Assembly: GCA_030035585.1 (NCBI GenBank)
Contig: CM057476.1
Location: 23,482,501-23,546,500 of the forward strand
Reading direction: 5' to 3'
Source: Dugong dugon
Lineage: Eukaryota > Chordata > Mammalia > Sirenia > Dugongidae
Length of the DNA: 64,000 bases
A model generated the notes under the pieces. The model made no database searches. It was not told where the DNA came from and saw only the letters and a list, made by a program, of their open reading frames with translations. This document shows, piece after piece, positions 29,791-41,194 of the stretch. Numbering within the stretch: the first letter of the stretch is position 1; the number at the start of each line of letters is the position of its first letter. The translations under genes and the position numbers were made by a program.

Positions 29791-32084
29791 GGATTAGGTG
29801 AGATGCTGTGTACCTGGCGCATCCTAAGACTTACTAAGTGTTAGCTCTCCCTGGCATTATTTTATTCCTGACAGCAAGCCCAGCCCTCCCTGGGAGAAGG
29901 CTGACTGGGGGAGGGGGGAAGGAAGGGGCCTGGCTCTGCCACAGTCTGGCTAAGGATGCCACACAAGGCATATAACCTCCCTAAGCTTCAGTTTTCTGGC
30001 CTGTGGAATGGGAGTGATTGTCCAGGCTTTGACCACCTCTCAGGACACTAGATCAGACACCAGGTCAGACGTGTCTCTGCTTACTTGGAGTTGGCTGGGG
30101 TGGGGTGGGGTGGGGGCAGGGGGAGGAATCGAGTGTTCCCTTCTGTCTGCCCCAGTGAGGCAGCCTTCACTCATCCACTCATCATTGTGTACTGAGCTCT
30201 GTGTTCGAGGCACTGTGCAGGGGACACAGCTGGACCACAGCGAGTTCACCCCTGCCCGCCTGTTGCCAGAGCCCGAGAGAATGGGCACAGCAAGGTTTTA
30301 TGGGGCTGAGATGGAGCTCCCCTGGCTATGTGGCAGTCATTCTGAGCCTGTTTTCTCATCTGTAAAACAGAGGAATAAATAGTGTTTTGTTCCTAGGGTT
30401 CTGCTGAGGCTGGCAATGACTGTCACAACATCTACACTTACTAAACGGAACCATTATCCACATTTTACTACCACTATTATCATGATCATCGATCAGGTGA
30501 CTTCCATCACCCCAGCTCAGCTACCTTGTCACACGGTGAATTGTGTCAGGGCTGTGTCTCCCCTGCCCCCATCCCAGACCATCAGCTTCCCCTGGACAGG
30601 GCCTGGGTGCTCCATCCTGCCACCACCCTCCTCAGACTCAGCTCTGGGGCCTGAAGAAGCTGCTTCCGCGATGCTCTCGGCTCCTCTTTAGCGCGTCCCG
30701 GACCCTTCCCTGCCTCCCCTTCCCCAGGCCTGGGCACCAAAGACTCCTGACCCCCTGGGCCTGCAGGCCTTCTGCCCTGCTGCAGGGTAAGGTCACCAGG
30801 CCACCCCCCAGGGCCGCTCTGGGCATCAGCTTCACTGTGGCTGAATGGGCTGAACCCGACTGAACATCTCCTCCCCCTCCCTGCGCAGAGCTGCAGCCTG
30901 AGCCAGCTGGCGACAGCCAGGGCTGCAGTGTTCTCTGCAGCAGCCCCATCCTGTGGTGGGCAGGGGGCATGGATGGGATGTACTTGCTCTGCCCGGGCAT
31001 GAGTTCCCGCTTCAAACCAGCAGCTGCAGTGCCTGACTTAGGGCTCCCTCAGGACTCTCGCCAGCAAAACTCCCCGCAAACCACTCCTCCTGGCCCTGTG
31101 TTTCCTGGACCCCCTTTTGCAGTCAGGTTACCTCGGCTCAATGCCTGTGGGCCCCTGGGCATCTGGGACAGCAGGGCAGATTGTACACTGAGAGCAAGAA
31201 CTGGATCCCATCACAGCCTTGATGTGGAGGGGCTGGACGGCCTGGAATGCCTTGTGGTACCTCTCTGGGCCTCAGCTTCCCCATTTGTATAGTGTGATTG
31301 ATCCTGAAGATGTCATCACTGATGGCCATGCTCCTGATTTCCCTCCACCTCCCCTCAACTCCATCCCCAGCCTGAGTCTTTCACCTTGGAACTGAGTCTT
31401 GATGTGTCTAAACAGGGCAGCAGCCAGACCCAAGGAAGCAGGCAAGGGCTAGGTCAGAGTGGACAGAGAGTGTGGTGCAGAGCCCATGGCCTTGGGTAGA
31501 ACCCCCCTCTGCCCCTCGGCCAGTCCCTTTACCTCCCTAAACCTCAGTCTCCTCATCCCTAAACTAGTCAGACCTGAGTTATTGGAGGTGGATCACTTAT
31601 GGGCCCGGCACTAGCAGGTGATACAGAGGCAGAGGGAGAGTAATGTAATGAGTGCCCAGGGGCGAGCTCTATAAGTTTGCTTTGCGCCACCCTCCCCACA
31701 CCACCTTGTAGATGGGGGAGGGGGTGATTCGTTGGCCAGCCTCATCCTCAGGCCCCCTTGGACTTGTGCCTGTAGACAAATGCCCTCCTCTAACGTCCTC
31801 TCGGTATGCCTCTGAGGTGATAATAAAGATGGGTCTCCTTCCACTTCGAGGCCCAGCCTGGCCCCCCAAGCCTGGTTCCCATGGCTGTCAAGTCCAGGCC
31901 CCTGCAGAGAGTGTGGAGATACGGGAGCTGGCAGAGGTGGTTCCCAAGTGGGGTGGGCATTGCTATACCTCCTAATGATCTGTGGGGTCCGAGCTCAGTG
32001 GTGAGCAGCATGGGGAGAGGCCAGACCAGGACTGGCCCAAAGGGGGCCTAGCTCTGGCCAAGAGCTTTCCTACCTGTTTGCACA
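29791..32084. other. Intergenic DNA, no gene recognised
   Basis: MIR-like fragments near 29940-30020 and 30330-30400. A G-run cluster at 30096-30124 is listed separately. The GC-rich stretch 30540-31000 has open frames on both strands but no recognisable domain. Confidence 0.35.
30096..30124 (+). other. G-quadruplex motif
   Basis: Consecutive G-runs (GGGG, GGGG, GGGG, GGGGG, GGGGG) separated by one or two bases on the plus strand fit the standard quadruplex pattern. Confidence 0.6.
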
Positions 32085-32325
32085 TTTGTTCATCAGCTCC
32101 GCAAAGATTTGTTCAGCATCCTCTCCTTGATGCCACTACCCACTGTGTGCCAGCCCCTGTTCTAAGCACCTTCCATGTATTAACTTACTTTTATCCTCAC
32201 AACGCTATGGGTTAAGAACTATTAGCCTCATTTGGCACAGAGAGGTTAAGTAACTTGCCCAAGGTCACACAGCTGGTAAGTGGTAGAGCTAGAGTCTGAA
32301 CCCAGGCAGTTCTCTAAGGTCTGTG
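32085..32325 (-). mobile_element. MIR/L2 element (antisense)
   Basis: 'ccactgtgtgccagcccctg', 'tttatcctcacaacgctatg', 'cacagagaggttaagtaact' and 'ggtcacacagctggtaagtg' are the classic antisense MIR order. Confidence 0.75.
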
Positions 32326-32364
32326 TCAAAGGCTTCCCGCTACCTTCAAGGCTGAGTCTCCTTC

Positions 32365-32698
32365 CTGCTCATTCTGGAATAACCCATTGGATCGCACACC
32401 TCTGGGCCTTTGCTCTTGCTGCTTCCCCTGGCCCCCATTTTTTCCTTTGACTGAACAATTCCTGCTCATTTTTCAAGGCTCAGCTGTGGCAATACCTCCT
32501 CCAGGAAGCCTTCCTTGATGTCCTCCACACCCCAGGCTAACAGTCCTTGACCCTGTTTCCCCTATCCATCACTCATCCCTCTTGTTGAAAGCATCTGTTA
32601 TGTGTCTGCCTCCCCCACCAGACTGTGAGCCCCTCGTCCTCACCTTGGCACCCCCTGTGCCTGGACAGAGATCACTGGGAAATGTTGAGTGATTAAAT
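32365..32698 (+). mobile_element. L2 LINE 3' end
   Basis: 'ctgggcctttgctcttgctg', 'tcctccaggaagccttcctt', 'agactgtgagcccctcgtcc' and 'gaaatgttgagtgattaaat' match the L2 3' end closely. Confidence 0.8.
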
Positions 32699-33012
32699 CT
32701 TGGTTGTCAATAACCTTGTAAATAGTGGGCAAGCTCTAGTATCTCCATTTGACAGAGGAGGAAATTGAGGCACAGAGAGGTGACATGATCTGCACACATC
32801 ACAGAAGTGGCAGTGACAGAGCTGACATTTGCTGGAATGGCCTCCATTTCAAGGACAAGTTCCCAGAAGGTGGCAGAGGACAGTGGTGGTAGCCCCTTCC
32901 TGGAGTCTGCAGGCAAATAGTACCTAATAATAATAGCAGTCCCATTTTAGGGGCTCTTACTGTGTGTCAGGCGCCACACTAACCACTGTACACATGTGTT
33001 TTCATTTACGCC
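32699..33012 (-). mobile_element. MIR/L2-like fragments
   Basis: 'tttgacagaggaggaaattg' and 'ggcacagagaggtgacatga' near 32748-32790, and 'tgtgtcaggcgccacactaa' near 32960, are antisense MIR phrases, probably two old copies. Confidence 0.55.
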
Positions 33013-33026
33013 TCTTATCCTATGAA

Positions 33027-33213
33027 GGAGCCCTGGTGGCGCAGTGGTTAAAGCGATGAACTGCTAACCAAAAGGTGGGTGGTTTGAAACCACCAGCAGC
33101 TCCGTGGAGAAAGACGTGGCAGTCTGCTTCTGTAGAGATTTACAGCCTTGGAAACCCTATGGGGTCACTATGAGTCGGAATTGACTCTATGGCAGTAGGT
33201 TTGGTTTGGATTT
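33027..33213 (+). mobile_element. AfroSINE with perfect target duplication
   Basis: A clean copy from 'ggagccctggtggcgcagtg' to 'gcagtaggtttggtttgga'. Flanks are identical 14-mers TCTTATCCTATGAA (33013-33026 and 33214-33227). The target was itself a MIR ('tttacgcctcttatcctatg'). Confidence 0.93.
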
Positions 33214-33227
33214 TCTTATCCTATGAA

Positions 33228-33669
33228 TTAAGTGCTATGATTAACCCTATTTTATAGCAGAGGACCTAAGGTCACACAGCAATGATTTGTAGCACCAGAA
33301 TTTTAAATGTTTTAATTATTTATTAATGGTTCAAAGTCTAAAGGTCCAAAAGGTAGACAATGAAAAGTCGGCTTCCACCTCCTCTGTCCCCAGCTACCAG
33401 GTCCTCCCTGAGAGGCAGACAGGATGATCTGATCCTCGGTGTCCTTCCAAGCAGGTCCGTGTGTTCACAGACAGACCTGGTGTGTGTTGTTCAGAGCCAG
33501 GTTTAAGCCCAGGCCTGTGAGATGCTCCATCACCCAGGCAGTTCAGTAGAGTGTCTGGCAGAGATGCGGGGCCATTGAAAGCCTCTATCCCCTGCCCCGG
33601 GGCCCCATCCCCACTTCACCATGCCTCCCCCACCAGTTGGCTGAGCTGCTTGCCTGGCCCCCTCCTCAG
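33228..33669. other. Intergenic DNA, old repeat scraps
   Basis: The interrupted MIR continues briefly after 33228. Nothing else recognised before the candidate exon at 33670. Confidence 0.35.
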
Positions 33670-33728
33670 GCTGCAGCAGAGGCTGGGCTCCTTCCCAGAG
33701 CCCTGCCCAGAGATGGTGAAGGGCTGCG
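33670..33728 (+). other. Candidate coding exon, unassigned
   Basis: 59 bases between a pyrimidine-rich acceptor (cccctcctcag) and a strong donor (TGCG|gtgagt at 33729). The open phase reads LQQRLGSFPEPCPEMVKGC. It is short and its end phase does not fit the next candidate exon at 41051, so at least one further exon would be needed or it is spurious. Confidence 0.15.
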
Positions 33729-34040
33729 GTGAGTCATGGGGGCCTCCATCAGCCCAGTCTGAACTCCTCTTTATTATCCATCACAAAGGTGGCCAAGCAT
33801 AGGGAATCAGCCTGGAGTATGTGGCACATGGATGCAGGGCAGGGCAATGATGCAGCACAGTCTTTGGGGCCCAACACACTTGGATTTGAGTCCCAGCTCC
33901 ACCCGCTCCTGCTGCAGAACCTCCGGAACCACCAGGTAGGTCCTTCTCCCTGAGCCTCTGTTTTCTCAGGGCAATCAGGAGGATTCAGAGACAAAGGACT
34001 CAGAACCACTTGGAGAATGTAGTAAGCACTGGATAAGTGG

Positions 34041-34239
34041 TTGGAGTGCCTTAGAGTCGATTTTCAACTCATAGCAACCCCATGTGATAGAGTAGAATTG
34101 CCTCATAGGGTTTTCTAGGCTGTAATATTTGTGGGAGCAAATCACCGGGTCTTTCTCACTCGGCGTGGCTAGGTAGGTTCTAACTGCCAAACTTCCTGTT
34201 AGCAGCTGAGTGCTTAACTGTTGTGCCACCTGGGCTCCT
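34041..34239 (-). mobile_element. AfroSINE with target duplication
   Basis: Antisense full-length copy ('gttagcagctgagtgcttaa' and 'tgtgccacctgggctcc' at the head). Flanks TGGATAAGTGG at 34030-34040 and 34240-34250 are identical 11-mers. Confidence 0.88.
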
Positions 34240-34404
34240 TGGATAAGTGGGTTGTTTTAGTTATGGAGACCCCTGCACCGAGCTTTTCCACCACCCCAAG
34301 CTTCCATCTGACCCCCAAAAGCCAGGATGCAAGACACTTAGAGCATGTGCTCAGGACCTTTCCTTCCTTCCCACCTGCAGAAGGAATTCAGCGTAAATAA
34401 ACAC

Positions 34405-34609
34405 CGTGCTGATGTTGGTCGCTGTCGGTTGAGTCAATTCCTGGTGACCCATGTGTACAGAGTAGAACTCTCCATAGGGTTTTTAAGGCGTGGCCTTTCA
34501 GAAACAGATTGCCAGGCCTGTCTTCTGAGGCGCTTCTGGGTAGGTTCGAACCCTCAAACTTTCAGCCAGTAGTTGAGCACTTAACTGTTTGTGCTACCCA
34601 GGGATGTAC
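34405..34609 (-). mobile_element. AfroSINE (second subfamily) with target duplication
   Basis: Antisense copy with the variant body ('cagattgccaggcctgtctt'). Flanks AAATAAACAC at 34395-34404 and 34610-34619 are identical. Confidence 0.85.
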
Positions 34610-34627
34610 AAATAAACACTAGGTGGT

Positions 34628-34805
34628 ATGGAGCCATGGTGGCACAGTAGTTAAGAGCTCGGCTGCTAACCAAAACATTGGCAGTTGGAATCCACCAGCT
34701 ACTCTTTAGAAACCCTATGGGGCAGTTCTACTCTGCTGTATAGGGTCACTACAAGTCAGAATCAACTGGACAGCAATGGGTTTGGTTTTAGTTGGGTTTG
34801 GTATG
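34628..34805 (+). mobile_element. AfroSINE, internally shortened
   Basis: 'ggagccatggtggcacagta', 'gctgctaaccaaaacattgg', 'aaaccctatggggcagttct' and 'ctggacagcaatgggtttgg'. It lacks the central 'agatgtggcagtctg' block. Third SINE within 800 bp and opposite in direction to the two before it. Confidence 0.82.
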
Positions 34806-35713
34806 ATTACTGTTGTTGTTGTTATGACTCTTATTTCATCCCCAGCACCTGTGAAGGGGATATTTTGGGTATATAGGCAATAAGACCCAGGATCCCCCAC
34901 CCCTGCCACTACCAGGGTGACACTCTGTGGGGGAGACCAACAGCTGGCATTTACCCTCTGATGGTGGGGAGGACAGCAATGGTGTGTGCACAAGTTGGAA
35001 GGAGCCAGGAGAGCCAGTCTTTGGCCCTGTTTCCAGCTAACAGGAAGCTGGGTGGGGTACAAGACAGAGCACTGGGCCGGGAATCAGGAGTCTTGGTCGG
35101 CCACTTGCTTACTCTGTACCTTGGGCCTGCCTGAATGCCGTCTTCCAGCTCTGTGAGATGGGGGTAATCTTCCCTCTCCTGTGAACTTCTTGAGTGTCTG
35201 AGAGGCTTCAGCAGGGAATGCACAGAAGGGCATTTTGCCCCCTGCAAAACAGACGTTGCAAACAGGCAGCTCCAGGCTGATGTGACATGCATACCAGCTT
35301 GGTTCAGCCCTGGAAGGTTCTTTAGAGGATCTGAATTAGTTGCAATATCAAGGGCTTAATAGGTGGAGTTTTGAAAAGGCAAACAGAAGTTGGAGAGGCA
35401 GGCCAGAGATTAACAACAGCAGGAAGTTGGGAGGACCCTAGGGAGGAGGGGAAGTTACCAGAACCACGAACTGTCTGTGGGAAACTGGAACTTCAAAGGA
35501 GACCCAGCCACTGCATGGAGGAGGAAATACCCTGGCCTCTTCTCACCCTTTAATCTCTTTCTGTTGCCTCCCATTGGCAGAACCTAACCAAAAGCCAATT
35601 GGCAAGAGACCTTGGGAGACGTGGTTTGCAGGGGTCAGCCCCCAGGGATGCTGAGCAGAGAAGAGGACAGGCAGGGAATGGGTCTGTAATCGTACAGCAA
35701 ATGATCAGCTTAT
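34806..35713. other. Intergenic DNA, no feature seen
   Basis: A MIR-like phrase near 35060-35175. No gene or other repeat supported. Confidence 0.35.
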
Positions 35714-35919
35714 TGTTGTTGCTGGGTGCCGTAGAGTCGATTCCGACTCATAGTGACCCCACGTGACAGAGAAGCACTGCCCGATAGGGTTTTCTTGGCT
35801 GTAATCTTTATAGAAGCAGATCACCAGATCTCTCTCCCACTGAGCTGCTGGGTGGATTCGAACCACTAACCTCTTGGTTAGCAGCTGAGTGCTTAACCAT
35901 TGCATCACCAGGACTCCTT
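35714..35919 (-). mobile_element. AfroSINE
   Basis: Antisense full-length copy: 'gtcgattccgactcatagtg', 'ggttttcttggctgtaatct', 'ttggttagcagctgagtgct'. Possible decayed duplication aaatga(t/c)cag at about 35700-35709 and 35920-35929. Confidence 0.85.
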
Positions 35920-35929
35920 AAATGACCAG

Positions 35930-38900
35930 TACAGTGGTCCGTGTTTAACAATTGGGTGGTTTAACATAAAAATCGGTATTCATAGCTTCTCTTTAAATGC
36001 CAGAGGTGCTGACTTCCTTGGGTCTGCCGTTCCTTGGGGAGCAGTCACCTCAAAGATGGGAAAAGGAAAGGAAGACAGCGGTAGGGCGTGTTTGTGAAGC
36101 CTGTTGTCTGCCTAGTTGTGGCTACGGGCATTAGTCTTGGGGAGCCCTGCTGAGGAGTCACAAGAAGCCTACAGCTGAAGCCCTGGAGGATTCAGCCAGG
36201 GCAGGAGTCAGAGGAGGAGAATCCACAAGGACCCCAATCCAGACTGGCCCCTAGGAAGAGCACGTTAGACTGTGGGAAACTTCCTGTGGAGACTGTTTGG
36301 TCCTGTGAGGGTTTGCTGTTTTTGTTGTTTTTAAGTTTCTTAGGCTGTCAGGCCCTGTTTTCAGATCAAATCTTCCAGGAAAGCCCAAGGGAGGAAGAAG
36401 TTAGGGTGGCCTGGAGTTTCTCTCTGAGAATGCCTGAGGGGGCTGCCAAAGCCTGCAGGAGGAGTCTCAGACTTGCCCAAGGTTGAACATGAAGTTTCAG
36501 GAGAGCTAGCCGTAGACCATGGGCCTCCTAGCTTCTAGGAGGCTGAGGGCAGTGGCTCTGGAGTCAGACAGAAAGTGGGGCAAATCCCAGCTGAGACTCA
36601 GTAACCTCAGACAAGCCCCCCCACCTCATAGAGCTAGGTTCCTCTTGTTAGAAAGGGATGCCAATACTTCCCTCCCAGGCTTGTAAGGAGGAGAGGAGGG
36701 GGTGGTTATGCTAGTCAGGTACCCACACAGTACCTGGGAGCTGGGGTTGTCATGGTTACCAAGAGGCTGGTCCCAGGGCTACTCTGATGATCTGAGCTCC
36801 CCTCTGACCTCTGAGAGGGGGAGAACCCCCAGGTCCCCTACTCTGTTCTTCCTGCTCCCTCCCAGGCAACACACCCGGCAGGAATTTGTCCTCTGCAGGG
36901 ATGTGCAGGGAGAAAGTCTCCTTTTCTGATGAGACAGCGATGAGGTGATGTCTGGGTTTTTTATATCCCCTTTGCTGAACTGGTGCCAGATGCAAGAGTC
37001 CAGGCATTCCATTAGCCACATCTGTCATCTGGGCTTCTGGCCCTGGGGGGACCTTCTGTGGGTCTACTCTGAGACCCATCAGCCAGGAAGAAGTTGACTA
37101 GGGCAAATGAAAGTGGTTCTAAGACTAGACACTGCCAGTGGGGACCTGGACAGGAGCCTTCCTTGGGAGCCTGCCTCACTCAATAGTCTTTTCCTTAAAA
37201 AAAAAAAAAAAAAAACTTTATTATTTTTTCTTACCAAAGTAAGATACCCTTTGAGGTGTAGGATCAATCATTAACCCAATTGTTTAGGGTAAAATGAGGG
37301 CTAGATAGGTTAACTACCTTGCCCGTAGTTACCCACTGGTAAGTGTCCAGTTGTGTCCCAAATCCCACTGATCAATTTTCCATCTGACTTGAATCCTTAT
37401 TACCATTCTGGGTCACTGGGCATCTCAATTTGCTCAACTAAAGGACTAATGATCTGGAATATTTGAGATTGTTGTTGATAACATCAAAGGATCATATTTT
37501 AAATGGGGGGACCCCTAAAAGTAACACATTCTTTTAAAAAAAAATTCAGTTACCAAAATGTCCGAGGTATGCAGTGAAAGTCCCTGAAACCCTATTCTCT
37601 AGAGAGAAGCTCTGTAACCATGTATTCTACGTGTTCCTGAAGGTTTTTTAACGCAGAGGCAAGTATCTGTTAGTATTTGATTTTTAAAAGAATGACATTG
37701 CACTATGCATTCTGTTTTGCAACTTGCTTTTTGCAAATAACAATAGAATGTGAAATCCAGAGGTTCTTTACCGGGTAGCTTCAATCCAGTGGCAGCAGTA
37801 CAGCAGTAGCTGGTAAAGTTTTGTGCAAAATTGTGTCTTGTGTGTGTGCAAGCCTTTTTTTAGGGACAATGGCTATGATTCTCATAAGAATCTTTAAGGA
37901 TTCAGACCCAAGTCCCTTGTTTTTCAGAGGCCAAGAGAGGAAGGGACTGGGCTTGATGGCCCGGCCCCTCGCAGTGCACTTGGAGGATGAGGATGAGCAT
38001 ACTGCAGTCGCCTGGCCCTGGGCATCCTGCCCTGGCCTCAAGAGAGGAGCCGCAGAGCCTGGAGGCGGGTGAGGGAGCGTCTGCCCTACCCAGCCTCCCA
38101 GGCTGAGCCTCTGCAGTCCCTGCCGGGAGAAGATTTACGGCCGCTGGGGAGCTTGGGAAGGTTACAAAGGAAAAGCCTGGTGCAGTACTGGAGGAGGAGC
38201 GGCAGGAAACAGCTGCAGGGGGATGACTTCTGCTGGGGCTTGGCCTCCCCCAGGAAGGGGCAGAGGTCCGAGGGCACACCGGGGGCCAGGACCCCTGCCT
38301 CAACAGAGTTGAGTTCCTTCCTTCCTCTACCCCACTGCCCCCATCTTCCAGGAACCTCTCTCTCCAGAGAAGCCTTAAGGATTTCTGTGCCATAAATACA
38401 GCCCCAGTCAGAACACAGAGCCTGGGGAGAAGCCTGGCTGGACCAAGTTCTCGTTACTGTGGCTCTTCTTATTATTCTTATTATCACTGAGGTTAGGCTT
38501 TATGGAGCTTGGGCTACCTAGGCCTTTTCTTGCTGCCCTGGGAAGTCTAATAACTCCCACAATGAAGGCCGTCATCCATTGAGTCGACTCCCATGAGGGC
38601 CTGTGCCAAGCCCTGTGCACACAACAAGCACGCTTCAGCCTTCAAGCCTTCAACAACCCCAAGGGCAGGGTCTGTTTTTCTTCCCAGTTCACAGATGGAA
38701 ACCGGCTCAGAGAGGCCAAGAAACCTGCCCAAGGCTAATGGGCACCGTGAGGATTTGAGTCTGGTCTCCCTGTTTCAGAGCTTCTGCCCTGCACCGCAGC
38801 CACTCTTCTCTGCCCTCTGGGGTCAGGGCCACCACCCTGGCTCCTTTGTATTACCACAAGCACGTGTCACTTTTGTAATTAAAGGGGAAAACGTTTTTGA

Positions 38901-38945
38901 AAAACATCTGTATCTCTGGAACGACTAACAACTAGCCCAGTTTAG
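35930..38945. other. Intergenic DNA, few repeats
   Basis: A MIR (36545-36700), a 20-base A-run (37197-37216), a MIR-like piece near 37270-37350 and another at 38690-38780. About 37950-38400 is GC-rich with overlapping open frames on both strands and no domain I recognise. Nothing else supported. Confidence 0.35.
36545..36700 (+). mobile_element. MIR SINE
   Basis: 'agtggctctggagtcagaca' then 'gtaacctcagacaagccccc' and 'aggcttgtaaggaggagagg'. Old and moderately diverged. Confidence 0.55.
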
Positions 38946-38956
38946 TGCCCTACATG

Positions 38957-39290
38957 TTGTTGTTAGCTGCGGTCACATCAGCCCTGGCTCATGGTGACCC
39001 CATTCACAAAGGAACAAAACACTGCCAGGTCCTGTGACATCCCCATGATTGAACAGTTTGTGATCTATAGGGTTTTGTTGGCTGATTTCTGGAAGTAGAT
39101 TGCCAGGCCTTTCTTCCTAGTCTGCCTGCCTTAGTCTGGAACCTCTGCTGAAACCTATTCAGCATCGTAGCAACACACAAGCCCCACTGACAGATAAGGG
39201 GTGGCTGTACATGAGATGCATTGGCCAGGAATCGAACCTGGGTCTCCCATGTGGAAGGTGAGAATTCTACCACTGACCACCACTGCCCCA
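38957..39290 (-). mobile_element. SINE with a tRNA-Gly-like head
   Basis: The minus strand starts with a tRNA-Gly-like head at 39286-39217 and runs into a body ending in the 'gctcatggtgaccccat' tail shared with AfroSINEs. Flanks TGCCCTACATG (38946-38956) and TGCCCTACGTG (39291-39301) form an 11-bp duplication with one mismatch. Not a functional tRNA gene. Confidence 0.8.
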
Positions 39291-39301
39291 TGCCCTACGT
39301 G

Positions 39302-39496
39302 TTGTTGTTGTTGGGTGCCACTGAGTTGATTTCGACTCATCAGAACCCCATGTGACAGAATAGGGGTTTTCTAGGCTGTAATCTTCATGGAAGCAGATCA
39401 CCAGCTCTTTCTCCTGCATAGCCATTGAGTGGGCTTGAACCGCCAACCTTTCTGTTAGCAGCTGAGTACTTAACCATTGAGCCACCAGGGCTCCTA
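39302..39496 (-). mobile_element. AfroSINE inserted beside another SINE
   Basis: An antisense full-length copy in which the phrase 'gttagcagctgagtacttaa' marks the head. It is flanked by TGCCCTACGTG (39291-39301) and TGTCCTACATG (39497-39507), so it used the same target word as the neighbouring SINE. Confidence 0.85.
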
Positions 39497-39507
39497 TGTC
39501 CTACATG

Positions 39508-39949
39508 TAGGACCCAATAAAGGCCTACTTTGTCTAGGGTGCCACAGTCCTCCTGCTTGTGGGTGCCCCCTCCCGGCATCACCTTCCTCAGATCCAGGCC
39601 CAGGATCCAAAGAAGCTCCTTCCATGGTGCTCCTGGCCTCAGTACAGGGCAAGCTTCCCAGAGAAGGAGGGCTGGTGAGAGTAGGGCGGGTTGGGGAGAA
39701 GGCAGCAAGCCCTTTCAGGCAAGGCCAACAGCCTGAGAAAAGGCTCAGAAGTGTGGATGGATGTGGGCTGTTCTTGGAATAAGATTAGCCCAGGGGGCCC
39801 AGTATGTGTTAGGGACTTATAGGAAATACTGCTTTGCATACATAGGTCTTGAGGTATGTGCCTCTTCACCCTAACCTGACTGTTCCTTGGGCCAGGGCCT
39901 TGGGACTCCATAGTCTAGCAGAGGATGGATACTGATGGAGCTCCGGAAC
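39508..39949. other. Intergenic DNA, no feature seen
   Basis: Short overlapping open frames only; no gene or clear repeat. Confidence 0.35.
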
Positions 39950-40225
39950 AGGGTTAAGAGCACAGGCTTTGGGGCCAGGGGACCAAGTTCAAATCCTGTC
40001 TTCACTACTTACTTGCTCCATGACTTGAGTGACTTTTCCTGTCTGAGCCTTGATTGTCTCACCTGTAACATGTGGACACTCATGACTGCCCTCCTTGCCT
40101 CCCAGGGTTTCAGTGAGAACAAGGTAAGATGAGAGGTTGAAGGTATTCTGTAACTGTCAAGGGCTGTCCCACAGTAAGCTATTACTGCTATTATTCATAT
40201 TGAGTGAAGCACACAGTAGGTGTTC
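39950..40225 (+). mobile_element. MIR SINE
   Basis: 'gagcacaggctttggggcca', 'gttcaaatcctgtcttcact', 'cctgtctgagccttgattgt' and the 3' part near 40190-40225. A long MIR copy. Confidence 0.7.
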
Positions 40226-40314
40226 TATAAATCTTTTAAAAAAATTTTTTCTCTCTATAAAAGTAATGCATGTTCATCATGGAATTTTAGGAAATGTATA
40301 TAAGCAAAAAACAA

Positions 40315-40430
40315 AGCCCTGGTGGCACAGTGGTTAATCAGTTGGCTTCTAACTGAGACGTCATCAGTTCGAACCCTTCAGCCGCTCTGTGAGAGAAGGA
40401 TGTGGCAGTCAGCTTCCATAAAGATCGCTG
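40315..40430 (+). mobile_element. AfroSINE 5' part
   Basis: 'aagccctggtggcacagtgg', 'catcagttcgaacccttcag' and 'gatgtggcagtcagcttcca'. It is cut at about 40430, where an antisense RTE fragment begins. Confidence 0.78.
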
Positions 40431-40645
40431 TTGCTGTTGTTAGGTGCTGTCCAGTTGGTTCCAACACATAGCAACCCTACGTACAACATAATGAAACACT
40501 GCCCGGTCCTGCTCCATCGATCCTCATAATCGTTATGCGTGAGTCCATTGTTTGTTGCAACATCTCAATTGATATTCCATTAATTCCTGGAGGCTTGTTT
40601 TTCACCAATGCCTTCAATGCAGCTTGGACTTCTTCCTTTAATACC
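40431..40645 (-). mobile_element. RTE-type LINE fragment
   Basis: The minus strand matches the 3' end of the RTE element at 48330-49085 (plus-strand phrases 'aggtgctgtccagttggttc' and 'gaaacactgcccggtcctgc'). It then jumps to an internal part ('cttcaatgcagcttggactt'), so it is internally deleted. Confidence 0.6.
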
Positions 40646-41040
40646 ATCCTTCAATGGAATACTACTCAGCCACAAAGAGAAATGAAATCCTGATACATGC
40701 TACCACATAAATGAACCTTGAAAACATGCTGGCTGAAATAAATCAATCACGAAAGGACAAATAGTATATGATCTCACTTATATGAAACAACAAGAATAAG
40801 CAAATGTAGAGAGTCCAAAATTTATTAGTGGTTACATGGGGTGGGAGGGAGAGGGAAGGGGGATAATTGTTAGGAAGCCTTGAGTTTCTGTTTATGTTGA
40901 TGGGAAATGTGACAACGACTATGGCTAATGGTTTCACAACATGAGTAATGTATTTGATATCATAAATTGTACACATGAAAAACGTTGAATTGACAAATGT
41001 TGTATTTGTGTATATTTTTACAACAATGAAAAAAAAAAAA
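40646..41040 (+). mobile_element. L1 3' end
   Basis: 'caatggaatactactcagcc', 'cttgaaaacatgctggctga', 'atatgatctcacttatatga' and 'aaattgtacacatgaaaaac', ending in a poly(A) at 41028-41040. Orientation plus, 5'-truncated. Confidence 0.8.
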
Positions 41041-41050
41041 GCATCTTCAG

Positions 41051-41194
41051 TGGCAGCCAGATGGCAGGAAATAAGGAGACCAGAGCCCTGCCAGCACTGC
41101 CTCTTGAGGTCCACCAGACACTGCTGCTGAGGGACCTGGCACAGACACCAACAACGTCCTCTTTGAGAACAGCGTCTGCTCAGCATCTGGGCAG
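41051..41194 (+). other. Candidate coding exon A, unassigned
   Basis: 144 bases from acceptor catcttcag (ending 41050) to donor GGCAG|gtgagg at 41195. One phase is open for 47 codons (GSQMAGNKETRALP at the start, SLRTASAQHLG at the end), ending with AG of a split codon. This fits the first base of the candidate exon at 46479. It lies directly after an L1 poly(A) tail, which weakens the case. Confidence 0.18.

Noticed and set aside
39217-39286. A tRNA-Gly gene
   Set aside because: A base is missing in the D arm, stems carry mismatches, and the sequence continues into a SINE body flanked by target duplications. It is a SINE head.
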